Assembly: GCA_046498285.1 (NCBI GenBank)
Contig: JAWOBA010000116.1
Location: 1 to 21,181, forward strand
DNA: 21,181 bases
Origin: B33-G16 sp046498285
GTDB lineage: Bacteria; Desulfobacterota; DSM-4660; Desulfatiglandales; B25-G16
Direction of reading: 5' to 3'
The notes below the pieces were generated by a model. That model worked only from the letters and a program-made list of their open reading frames with translations. It made no database searches and was not told the origin of the DNA. This document shows, piece by piece, positions 7,889 through 15,311 of this stretch. A program made the translations under genes and the position numbers. Position 1 is the stretch's first letter, and every line of letters begins with the position of its first letter.

Positions 7889-8024
7889 GGTCGTATCTTT
7901 AAGGGCCCTGCAGAATGCAAATTTTCCAAAAGAGGAGCGACTTTTCTTCAGTTCCCTGGGCTCGTATGGTATACCCACTCTATTCGGAGGAAACAAAATG
8001 GTCAAATTGTGCAAAGCCCTGCAT

Positions 8025-9602
8025 TTACCAATCTTTCCTTAGCCAATCCACGTCCTCAACCAAGTAATCAACATCAAAGGGGAAGGGTGGGTTGGATATA
8101 TTATGGGTGTCAAATGCCTTTTTTATCTTTAGCATCCAGAGATGGAAATTTGGCCCATATGCTGGGCCTGTGAGGTATAGCGGGCTCTGCTGGAGCATAA
8201 AGCCATTCAATCCTCCCCATCGTATATCCTCCTTGGGGATCTCAATATAGGCAATGCGGTCAGCAACCTGTCTGTCATCCGCCTCATTCGGATCAAAATA
8301 AACTAGGGACTCAACGTAACCCATGTGGCCAAGCTCTATAATCTGGAACCAGCCTGGATCTCCATAATCCTCCATTAATGGGGGTGTAAAACTCTTTCTG
8401 ACCTCAGCCACTTTCTCTCCTATTTTAAGTGAAGAACGAATTGTATCTATATAGAGTTCGACCGATACATACCCCCCTGTCATTGCCCACATTCTAACCG
8501 AATCCGCACTCTGAATCCATGACTGATCGGTCTGTCGAGTCCGGCGAAGTGTACCACCGTATTCCTCCATGATATCCATGAGCACCCTCTCTTCATATGC
8601 CAGCTGGGCCTCTGAGGTATAGCCAATAAGCAAGACTCGAATAATATACGTATTGTTTATTTTTTCTTTATCTAACTCGTCCCACTTCCGCCAGAAATCC
8701 TGCTTGTCCTTAGCTTGGGCAAGATATCTCCATAAGGCTGGTACCCTGGTTGCCGCCGCGGCTATCTCTGATTTACCAATCTCATGCAAGGCATCCAATA
8801 GGGATTCTTGATCCGGCATGGTAAAATTATACCACCTCATCCTATTACAGGGTAACTGAAGGGTTGTCTCCGGTGATATACCAATCGGCTTCAAAGGCTC
8901 GGGTTGAAAAGGTTGGAGCTTTACCGCCATCCTTGTTACAATACCCATCCCGCCAAACCAGCCTACCCAGCCCCTTACCAACCCCCTAATATCAATACCT
9001 AAGCCATCACCCCAGAAATAATCCTCGCCTGTTGCGCGTGAACCCAGTTTAAGCAACTCACCATCTGGTAAGACCCAGTCTGCGCCCAGTATCCGCCGAC
9101 ATGCCATACCTTGCCGATAATTAAGGGGCGATAGACCCCACATGAGATGATTTGCTAGTACTGATACCTGGGACCCTCCACCAGGCACTGTAATGTATAA
9201 CCCTCTCTGCATTGCCTGTGCCTGGAGCTGGGAATAAATAACACCAGGCTCCACCAAGGCATACATATGCGTATCGTCAATCTCCAGCCTATTCATTCGC
9301 TTGAGGTCTATTAACATACAATCGTTCACCCTGGCCCCAGCATGTATTATAGAATATGAACTGGCTGCCACATATGGAATCTTATGCCGATTGGCAAATT
9401 TCAGTATCTCTTGAATCTCTTGTGTTGTCCGGGGCAGAATAACACATACTGGCTTTTTACCCAAAACCCTCTCCAGACCCATGTCCTTGCCGTATCCACC
9501 CCTGGTAATAGTATAGGCCTCACAGATTACAGGATCTTGAGAGATGTATTCGATACCTACTATGGCCTGAAGTTTTCGATAAATTTCTCTGGATAATGCC
9601 AT
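8025..9602 (-). CDS. FAD-binding (PCMH/VAO-type) dehydrogenase subunit
   Basis: Predicted 525-residue flavoprotein of the FAD-linked oxidase (GlcD/VAO-like) superfamily. The FAD domain occupies roughly residues 45-240: PVCVILPRTTQEIQEILKFAN, then ASSYSIIHAGARVND in place of the usual RGGGTS-type pyrophosphate loop, MLIDLKRMNRL, VEPGV, TVPGGG, and GMGIVTRMAVKLQPF. The C-terminus ends with the family tail KIKKAFDTHNISNPPFPFD. I start at ATG 9602, which has GAGGAA seven bases upstream. An in-frame GTG at 9704, three bases after the preceding gene, would add 34 residues with no family resemblance. It is the third gene of a minus-strand operon after another FAD subunit and a CCG iron-sulfur protein, 105 bases behind the latter. 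The trio resembles glycolate oxidase GlcDEF-type complexes. It is convergent with larA. Substrate is unknown; a hydroxy acid or alcohol is the simplest inference. Confidence 0.85.
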   Translation of the reverse strand: MALSREIYRKLQAIVGIEYISQDPVICEAYTITRGGYGKDMGLERVLGKKPVCVILPRTTQEIQEILKFANRHKIPYVAASSYSIIHAGARVNDCMLIDLKRMNRLEIDDTHMYALVEPGVIYSQLQAQAMQRGLYITVPGGGSQVSVLANHLMWGLSPLNYRQGMACRRILGADWVLPDGELLKLGSRATGEDYFWGDGLGIDIRGLVRGWVGWFGGMGIVTRMAVKLQPFQPEPLKPIGISPETTLQLPCNRMRWYNFTMPDQESLLDALHEIGKSEIAAAATRVPALWRYLAQAKDKQDFWRKWDELDKEKINNTYIIRVLLIGYTSEAQLAYEERVLMDIMEEYGGTLRRTRQTDQSWIQSADSVRMWAMTGGYVSVELYIDTIRSSLKIGEKVAEVRKSFTPPLMEDYGDPGWFQIIELGHMGYVESLVYFDPNEADDRQVADRIAYIEIPKEDIRWGGLNGFMLQQSPLYLTGPAYGPNFHLWMLKIKKAFDTHNISNPPFPFDVDYLVEDVDWLRKDW

Positions 9603-9707
9603 ATTACATTCCTCAGCAATACAAAACAGTAGATAAAACTGGAAACTGGATGCATAAGAAAGTTTATCTATATCTGAAAATGATTCATTCCTAATCTTGC
9701 CCACGTT

Positions 9708-10985
9708 TCAGGCTTCTGAAATGGCCGCAGCTATTATTTCAATGATATCGTATACTTTCATCTTCTTTTTACTAGTATTAACCGCGTTCTGGAAATGCAT
9801 CTTGCAATGGGGACAACAGGAAACTATTGCTTCAGCACCGGTTTCCATTGCCTCTTCTATCCTCTCGTTAGCAGTCCAAAGGGCAAATTCTTGAAAGGCA
9901 TCCCCCACCCCGCCTCCGGCCCCACAACACCAGGCATTCTCCCGTATTCGCTCCATCTCTATCAGGCTTATTCCAGGGATTGCATTGAGGATATCCCTTG
10001 GCGGTTGATAAACACCATGACTGCCCCTTCTGAATTCCTTCGGTGGCGTAAGTTTGCCCCACTTACCCCGTCTTCCCTCCCAGTGTATCCATGGCTCACT
10101 AAGCCGCCCCAGATTACAGGGATCATGATAGGTTACCTTCATATCTACCCGGTTATTAAATGTTAGTTTATCCTCCTGAATCAACTTGCCGATATACTCC
10201 ACCACGTGTATTACTTTGAAATCCATATCAGCTGTAGATATTCCGCATACCTTTGGGTAATCCACCTTCCAAGTTTTATATCCCTCGGCGCAACTTAACA
10301 ATACTGTTTTGGCCCCTGCTTTTTTGACAGCCTCAATATTGTGCTCTACCTGTTTTTCAAATAATTTAATTTGGCCAGTAGAGTAGAGGGGATAACCACA
10401 ACACCACTCATCTAAATTCAACAGCATGAACTCCATATTTGTATAAGAGAGTATTTGTGCAGTTGCCCGGGATATCTCTTGTGTTCTATAGGAAGAGGCA
10501 CAACCAACAAAATAAATAACATCCGCCTTTGCAGAGGGCTTGATCTCATCTGGAATCCATTTACAACGATCGGAGTGGGACATGGGGTATCTGTTATTAC
10601 TCTTACCTATATTCTGAGCGATATTTTTGTGTTCCGGCATGGGACCCTGTCCATCTTTCACACACTGAGACCTAAGGGTCTCCATTACCAGCAAAGGCTC
10701 CAGGTCAAGATTTCTCTTACACCCAGCATCACAGGCCCCACACATCTGGCATGTATATACAACATCCAAAAGCTTGGGACTGTATTCTAATTGACCCTCC
10801 ATTAATGCAAGGGCAATTTTTTGCCTTCCATAACAGCTATAGGCATCAAAAAGGTATTTAGTAAGGCTGGGGCATCTGGTGCTAAACTTAACGCCTTTTA
10901 CAAAGATATGATCAACCCAGACACAGGCTTTGCAGCCCAAGCATCTTTGAGCATCATATGCAAAATCTTTAAGAGTCAGATCCAT
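9708..10985 (-). CDS. HdrD/GlcF-like iron-sulfur (CCG-domain) electron-transfer subunit
   Basis: Cytoplasmic or membrane-associated iron-sulfur protein of 426 residues that likely carries electrons from its FAD partners. Cysteines for a first cluster are C15, C18 and C21 (CLGCKAC), with the next cysteine only at C38-P39, an unusual gap compared with CX2CX2CX3CP. The second ferredoxin motif is regular: C79, C82, C85, C89 (CQMCGACDAGC). Two CCG domains follow: the first with VGCASSYR, WCCGYPLYSTG and SCAEGY; the second with HDPCNLGR, WCCGAGGG and SCCPHCK, the type that binds a noncubane cluster in HdrB/HdrD. I start at ATG 10985, seven bases after the upstream stop and with AGAGGA in front, not at the ATG at 11036 inside the upstream gene. 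It lies between two FAD dehydrogenase genes. The electron acceptor (quinone, disulfide or other) cannot be told. Confidence 0.88.
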   Translation of the reverse strand: MDLTLKDFAYDAQRCLGCKACVWVDHIFVKGVKFSTRCPSLTKYLFDAYSCYGRQKIALALMEGQLEYSPKLLDVVYTCQMCGACDAGCKRNLDLEPLLVMETLRSQCVKDGQGPMPEHKNIAQNIGKSNNRYPMSHSDRCKWIPDEIKPSAKADVIYFVGCASSYRTQEISRATAQILSYTNMEFMLLNLDEWCCGYPLYSTGQIKLFEKQVEHNIEAVKKAGAKTVLLSCAEGYKTWKVDYPKVCGISTADMDFKVIHVVEYIGKLIQEDKLTFNNRVDMKVTYHDPCNLGRLSEPWIHWEGRRGKWGKLTPPKEFRRGSHGVYQPPRDILNAIPGISLIEMERIRENAWCCGAGGGVGDAFQEFALWTANERIEEAMETGAEAIVSCCPHCKMHFQNAVNTSKKKMKVYDIIEIIAAAISEA

Positions 10986-10992
10986 ATATCCT

Positions 10993-12450
10993 CTAAAAAC
11001 ATAAATTTCCTGGGCACATGATATGATTGGGATCAAAAATGTTCTTAAGTTGTTTCAATGTATTGGCATAAGAAGGGGCGCGTTTATAGACCACCTTTGA
11101 GAGCATTCCATATGGTCTGGTAAAAAAGGCTCCCTTATCCAATAAAATTTCTACAGCCTCAGAATATAACTGCCTTAATTTTGCCACATCCTCCTGACTG
11201 TCTGTCCTATAATAAAAATTGAATTCCAGATGACAGCCCCTCCCGTACTCGATGGGCTGGAGATAACATCCTATATCCTCACCTCGAAATCCATATCTAT
11301 CAGCTACATCAAGTACAGCAGCAAAAAATCCGTATGCATTCTGGGGCCTGGTAATAAAGAAAATGTCTTGGCATCCACCTTGATTCTTGTGTTTCCAATA
11401 TGGCTCTGTATATGGCCATGGATTCCTCAATGTTTCAGGTAAATCCCTCCCTAACTCAGGGATCCCAGGCAACATGGATAAAAGGGAAAGACCGGGAAAT
11501 TCACTAACAATCTCTCTTAAAGCCTCTTCCTCGTAAGCTATCTTCTCGTTGGGTCGCCTCCGAAGTCCACTGAGGATTAATATACATGTCCATCTCGGTA
11601 GATCCTGTATAACTCTATGGAAACTTTCATGTCGCAACGCTGAAAGAATAGTCGCCAAATTTACATTATTCAACAAAAGGCACTCATTGCCAATCTTTCT
11701 CCTTTGAATCCTGCATAGAGGTTCAATCGCCTGATCAAGCCTATCAAATGGGATGAAAAAGGCTTTATCGATCTGCGGAATGGATTCAAATTTGATATTA
11801 GCCCAGGTAACTACACCCATGGTGCCTTGAGCGCCTTGAAGAAATCTAAAGAAATCTAAACTTCCTGGACCCTGAGGATTGGCTCCCTCACCATAGCTTT
11901 TTGGATATCCTGTGTAACTTGCCGAACCTGTCCTAAAAATATCCCCATTGGGCCATATCACTTCCATACTTAGTAAGGGTTCAGCATATTCATATTTTGG
12001 GATCAGGGGAATTTCCCTCTCCAGGTAATCAGGAATAACCGACCTTGAGGAATGAGGCAGAAGAGGTATTACCACCATCCATCCCCTTTTGCGAAGTTCT
12101 GGCTGCAGCTTACCCCAGGTAACACCGGCCTCTACTCTCACCTTCCTATTCACTTCATCAATATCTAATATTTTGTCCATCCTTCTCAGGTCGACTATAA
12201 TCCCCTTCTTTTTGGGTATAGTTGTTCCATAAAAATGCACCCCTGAGCTTAAAGAAACAACCGGCGTCTTATATTTATTTGCCAGGCTAATGATCCTTTG
12301 TACATCCTCAGAATTTCCAGGTCTGACCACATAATCAGGATATGCAGGGGGAGTAAGGCTGAAGTCACTGGAATATGGCATAAGGGCATCAGCGCTATCA
12401 AGGACATACCCAGCACCTACTGCCTTAATCAGCTCAGTCTTTAGTTCCAT
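10993..12450 (-). CDS. FAD-binding (GlcD-like) dehydrogenase subunit
   Basis: First gene of the minus-strand FAD/FeS/FAD operon, 485 residues. The FAD PCMH domain runs from about 38 to 240: YVVRPGNSEDVQRIISLANK, SSGVHFYGTTIP (68-79) at the pyrophosphate-loop position, IIVDLRRMDKI, VRVEAGVTWGKL, and FLQGAQGTMGVVTWANIKFE. The C-terminal cap ends NIFDPNHIMCPGNL, matching the LFDPxxxxNPGK tail of glycolate and lactate dehydrogenases. As in the partner flavoprotein, the glycine-rich RGGGTS loop is replaced by a serine-led one. The two FAD proteins are clearly different in sequence and length (485 and 525), so they are more likely unlike subunits than a recent duplicate. The stop is seven bases before the iron-sulfur gene, so the two are cotranscribed. 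Upstream lies a 375-bp divergent region shared with birA, containing a 22-bp inverted repeat at 12480-12501. Confidence 0.87.
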   Translation of the reverse strand: MELKTELIKAVGAGYVLDSADALMPYSSDFSLTPPAYPDYVVRPGNSEDVQRIISLANKYKTPVVSLSSGVHFYGTTIPKKKGIIVDLRRMDKILDIDEVNRKVRVEAGVTWGKLQPELRKRGWMVVIPLLPHSSRSVIPDYLEREIPLIPKYEYAEPLLSMEVIWPNGDIFRTGSASYTGYPKSYGEGANPQGPGSLDFFRFLQGAQGTMGVVTWANIKFESIPQIDKAFFIPFDRLDQAIEPLCRIQRRKIGNECLLLNNVNLATILSALRHESFHRVIQDLPRWTCILILSGLRRRPNEKIAYEEEALREIVSEFPGLSLLSMLPGIPELGRDLPETLRNPWPYTEPYWKHKNQGGCQDIFFITRPQNAYGFFAAVLDVADRYGFRGEDIGCYLQPIEYGRGCHLEFNFYYRTDSQEDVAKLRQLYSEAVEILLDKGAFFTRPYGMLSKVVYKRAPSYANTLKQLKNIFDPNHIMCPGNLCF

Positions 12451-12479
12451 TGAAAAAACTCATTTCTTTTATAAACACA

Positions 12480-12501
12480 TAACACCTATATAGAAGTGTT
12501 A
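12480..12501. promoter_or_regulatory. Inverted repeat, candidate operator for the FAD/FeS/FAD operon
   Basis: Perfect 6-bp arms TAACAC (12480-12485) and GTGTTA (12496-12501) are separated by 10 bases that contain the AT-rich core CTATATAG. The repeat ends 29 bases before the start codon of the FAD dehydrogenase gene on the minus strand. The two-fold symmetry with about one-and-a-half-turn spacing suits a dimeric repressor or activator. No matching regulator gene is in the window, and the family is not identifiable. Confidence 0.4.
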
Positions 12502-12726
12502 CAGTAAGCCCCGTTTAAATTTCACTCGGGTCATTAGCCTCCGTTAAAAAAGGAAAAATGCAAAATTAAATCATACCCGTGTTTCCATAGTATGCTTTCC
12601 TGCGTTATAAAACCCTCAACACGGCAACGAAAAGCTATATCATAGGCTATACAGAGTCAAGTGCATAGGTCCAATTCTTTTCTCAAAAAAAACTGCGTTA
12701 TCACCATAAAAGAAAAAATGGAATAA

Positions 12727-12758
12727 ATGTCAACCATAATATATTTTTAAGTTGACAA
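12727..12758 (+). promoter_or_regulatory. Candidate BirA operator upstream of birA
   Basis: ATGTCAACC at 12727-12735 and AGTTGACAA at 12750-12758 form an inverted repeat (perfect core TGTCAAC / GTTGACA) with a 14-base spacer. The BirA box known from comparative genomics is, from memory, TTGTAAACC, 14-15 bases, GGTTTACAA. This site matches 14 of 18 half-site positions and the spacing exactly. Its right half covers the TTGACA box at 12752-12757, so binding would block transcription toward birA. The downstream protein has the DNA-binding domain needed to use it, so autoregulation is the simplest reading. Confidence 0.55.
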
Positions 12759-12782
12759 TAAAAACCATTCTATTAGTAATAT
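12752..12782 (+). promoter_or_regulatory. Candidate sigma-70 promoter of birA
   Basis: TTGACA at 12752-12757 is followed by TAATAT at 12777-12782. The spacer of 19 bases is longer than the ideal 17, so strength is doubtful. The site lies 43 bases before the birA ATG and overlaps the candidate BirA operator. Confidence 0.4.
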
Positions 12783-12800
12783 CCCTTCAAGGGTTTTTTT
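12783..12800 (+). terminator. Short hairpin with T-run in the birA leader, possible weak terminator or attenuator
   Basis: CCCT-TCA-AGGG at 12783-12793 is followed directly by seven T residues (12794-12800), 25 bases before the birA ATG. The stem has only four pairs, so termination would be weak and the feature may be chance. No gene on this strand ends nearby that would need a terminator. Confidence 0.22.
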
Positions 12801-12825
12801 AATTTTATCGTACCTAAACCAAACA

Positions 12826-13797
12826 ATGTCTACAAAAGATCAGCTATTACACTATCTGAAAGAAAAAAAAGGAAAGTGGGTTTCCGGTGAGGCATTAAGC
12901 TCACAACTCGCAGTCAGCCGTACAGCCATATGGAAACATATCAGCACATTACGAGAAGAAGGATACGGTATTGAAGCCTCTCCCAAAAAGGGATATCTCC
13001 TGCGAAAAATCTCCGATTTGCTTTTACCCAATGAAATCAGTGAAGGTCTTGATACAAGTGTCTTTGGCAGAAAAGGCATTGTATACTACAGAACAATCAA
13101 CTCCACCAACACAAAGGCAAAAGAGTTGGCAGCCGGAGGCGCCCCGGAAGGAACCCTTGTTGTAGCTGAGCAACAGGTCCAAGGAAGGGGCAGGAAAGGG
13201 AGAACTTGGTTTTCTCCACCACAGGGGGGAATCTATATCTCTCTTATTGCAAAGCCAAACATATCCCCAGGTGAAGCACCAAAAATAACCATGTTAACAG
13301 GCGTTGCAGTGGCTGAAGCCCTGCAAAGGCTTACACCATGTAACATCAACATTAAATGGCCTAACGATATCCTTGTGAACAGCAAGAAAATAGCAGGTAT
13401 TCTCACAGAAATGAGCACCGAAATGGATGCAATAGAATATATTGTCGTAGGCTTAGGAATGAATATTACAACCGCCCGTTTTCCGGACGATATTAAAGAC
13501 AAGGCCACCTCCATTTTACTGGAGACAGGAAAATATCTTCCAAGGGTGATATTTATCAGGGAATACCTGAAATGGTATGAAAAATACTATGAAATATTTA
13601 CAACAATCGGATTTGAGCCTGTTATTCAGAGGTGGAAAGAATTTTCAAATATTATAGGGAACAGGGTGATTGCTGAATTGGCCGGCAAAAAATACAGTGG
13701 GGAAGTTCATGATATTGACAATGATGGTATTTTGATCCTCAAAGACAAAAAAGGAGGCCTTCACCGGATATTTTCTAGCGATGTCACCTTGATATAA
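12826..13797 (+). CDS. birA: Bifunctional biotin-[acetyl-CoA-carboxylase] ligase / biotin operon repressor BirA
   Basis: Activates biotin with ATP to biotinyl-5'-AMP and transfers it to a lysine of biotin carrier proteins; with its N-terminal domain it can also repress biotin genes. The 323-residue chain begins with a winged helix-turn-helix (about 1-62, WVSGEALSSQLAVSRTAIWK followed by GYLLR). The catalytic domain has the biotin/ATP loop GRGRKGR at 120-126, KWPNDI at 177-182 and KKIAGILTE around 187-195. The C-terminal SH3-like domain (about 275-323) reads GNRVIAELAGKKYSGEV then RIFSSDVTLI. This is therefore a class II, DNA-binding ligase. A BirA-box-like repeat lies 68 bases upstream of the start. 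No Shine-Dalgarno sequence is evident. No other biotin gene is in the window. Biotin targets could be acyl-CoA carboxylases or a decarboxylase pump, but none is seen here. Confidence 0.95.
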   Translation: MSTKDQLLHYLKEKKGKWVSGEALSSQLAVSRTAIWKHISTLREEGYGIEASPKKGYLLRKISDLLLPNEISEGLDTSVFGRKGIVYYRTINSTNTKAKELAAGGAPEGTLVVAEQQVQGRGRKGRTWFSPPQGGIYISLIAKPNISPGEAPKITMLTGVAVAEALQRLTPCNINIKWPNDILVNSKKIAGILTEMSTEMDAIEYIVVGLGMNITTARFPDDIKDKATSILLETGKYLPRVIFIREYLKWYEKYYEIFTTIGFEPVIQRWKEFSNIIGNRVIAELAGKKYSGEVHDIDNDGILILKDKKGGLHRIFSSDVTLI

Positions 13798-13850
13798 TGC
13801 TATTTTTTATTAATAACGTTGTAACTACTCAGGATCCATAGGTAATAGAT

Positions 13851-15209
13851 ATGGATATTGCAATTATTTGCCTCTATTTTTTGGGGCTCATTTTTATTGG
13901 AAGCAGATCCTTTAAGATTATAAAAGGGCTGGACAGTTTTTTTGTTGCTGACAGAAATGCCCCACTTCTTTTTGTTGTCGGATCACTATTCGCCACCATA
14001 ATTGGGGGCTCTTCTACCATTGGGATGGCAGGTCTGGGCTACAAGCAGGGTTTGGTAGGATCATGGTGGCTTCTGGTGGGCGCTATTGGCCTTTTTATTC
14101 TGGGATCTTTCTTAGCGGAAAAGGTACGCGGATATTCTCTGTATACCTTACCGGAAATTGTTGAAACCCAGTATGGGCCTGAAGCAAAATACTTTGCCTC
14201 AGGTTTGATAGTTATCGCCTGGACAGGTATCATTGCTGGTCAAATCGTGGCAGCAGGGAAAATTTTAGAGGTTATTATAAAGGCCCCAGCACCACTTCTT
14301 ATGATTATGACTGCCTTTGTCTTTATTGCATACACTTTATTAGGAGGCCAGCATTCAATTGTTCGCACTGATACAATACAGAGTCTGATCATTATTAGTG
14401 CAATTCTTGCAGCGATTCCCCTGTGCCTTAGTAAAGTAGGGGGTATGTCTGGAATGAGGGAAACCCTTGCTGGAAACTACTTTTCCTTTCCATTAAGCCA
14501 GCATTTCACATGGAAATCACTGGCTACCTATCTATTTTTAGTTGGCTCCACCTATTTGGTAGGCCCCGATATATATTCCAGACTTTTCTGTTCCAAAGAC
14601 AAATCAGTCGCCAGGAAAGCCAGCATAACGGTTGGACTGGGATTGGTCCCTTTTGCCTTTATCATAACCATGATAGGTATGTCTGCACGGGTACTATTTC
14701 CCCAGATCAACCCTGAGGCCGCTTTTCCGACAATGATTACCCATATTTTTCCAATAGGTTTAAACGGCCTTATTATTGCCGCACTTCTTTCTGCAGTGAT
14801 GTCCTCAGCAGATACATGCCTTCTTACAACTAGTACGATTTTATCAGTTGATATCATACAGCCCATATTGAAATCCACTGTTGGGGAGAAAACAGTGCTC
14901 TTGGTCTCCCGCATTTTCATTGTGCTAATAGGCATTATTTCCCTGATCATTGCATTACGGTTAAAAGGGGTTATTTCATCACTCCTTCTCGGCTATACGG
15001 TATATACCTCCGGACTCGTTTTGCCCATTCTTCTCGGTTTTTACAGGCAAAGGCTTAAGCTCAACAGGAAAAGTGCAATTATAGCGATGGTATGTGGAGG
15101 CGGGACGGCATTGATTGGAGAACTTATGGGGTTAGCTGATTTTGGCCTCTATGGCTTTTTTCTTTCAGGACTTATCTTGATAGTGGGAAGCAGATTTTTT
15201 CCTCAATAG
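13851..15209 (+). CDS. Sodium:solute symporter family transporter (SSS/SLC5)
   Basis: Inner-membrane symporter of 452 residues with about 12-13 hydrophobic segments, coupling Na+ entry to solute uptake. The first helices show GSRSFKIIKGLDSFFVADRN and then TIIGGSSTIGMAGLGYKQG. The family Na2-site region, AALLSAVMSSADTCLLTTST, is at about 311-330, with the paired serines and the aspartate expected. The segment GGQHSIVRTDTIQSLII near 165-181 is also typical of the family. Closest functional relatives carry proline, pantothenate, acetate, pyruvate or other monocarboxylates; specificity is not readable here. It starts 53 bases after birA on the same strand and is convergent with the HdrD-like gene. 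Given the LarA and FAD dehydrogenase genes nearby, uptake of an organic acid is a reasonable but unproven guess. Confidence 0.9.
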   Translation: MDIAIICLYFLGLIFIGSRSFKIIKGLDSFFVADRNAPLLFVVGSLFATIIGGSSTIGMAGLGYKQGLVGSWWLLVGAIGLFILGSFLAEKVRGYSLYTLPEIVETQYGPEAKYFASGLIVIAWTGIIAGQIVAAGKILEVIIKAPAPLLMIMTAFVFIAYTLLGGQHSIVRTDTIQSLIIISAILAAIPLCLSKVGGMSGMRETLAGNYFSFPLSQHFTWKSLATYLFLVGSTYLVGPDIYSRLFCSKDKSVARKASITVGLGLVPFAFIITMIGMSARVLFPQINPEAAFPTMITHIFPIGLNGLIIAALLSAVMSSADTCLLTTSTILSVDIIQPILKSTVGEKTVLLVSRIFIVLIGIISLIIALRLKGVISSLLLGYTVYTSGLVLPILLGFYRQRLKLNRKSAIIAMVCGGGTALIGELMGLADFGLYGFFLSGLILIVGSRFFPQ

Positions 15210-15311
15210 CGCTCAATTGTGAGCAGCTTCAATAATCTCAGCATACCTATCATCCATAGTTTTCTTGGGCATAGGTCGGGATATACAACACTTATGCAGC
15301 CAAAAAGAATA

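Noticed and set aside
7941..7955. Similarity to the right arm of the palindromic element (14 of 15 bases, ending TTCAGTTCC)
   Set aside because: Only a short match in a T-rich context; no GAGACCTTTG end nearby and no further alignment, so a remnant copy cannot be supported.
9603..9704. GTG start at 9704 for the third gene of the dehydrogenase operon
   Set aside because: The added 34 residues do not resemble the family N-terminus, while ATG 9602 has a good GAGGAA ribosome site.
10455..10790. Plus-strand 111-codon frame within the CCG iron-sulfur gene
   Set aside because: Antisense shadow of a gene with clear cluster motifs; no recognisable protein. The same holds for the other frames opposite the called genes.
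15211..15224. Small hairpin GCTCA-ATTG-TGAGC just after the symporter stop, considered as terminator
   Set aside because: Stem of five pairs and no T-run on either strand after it.
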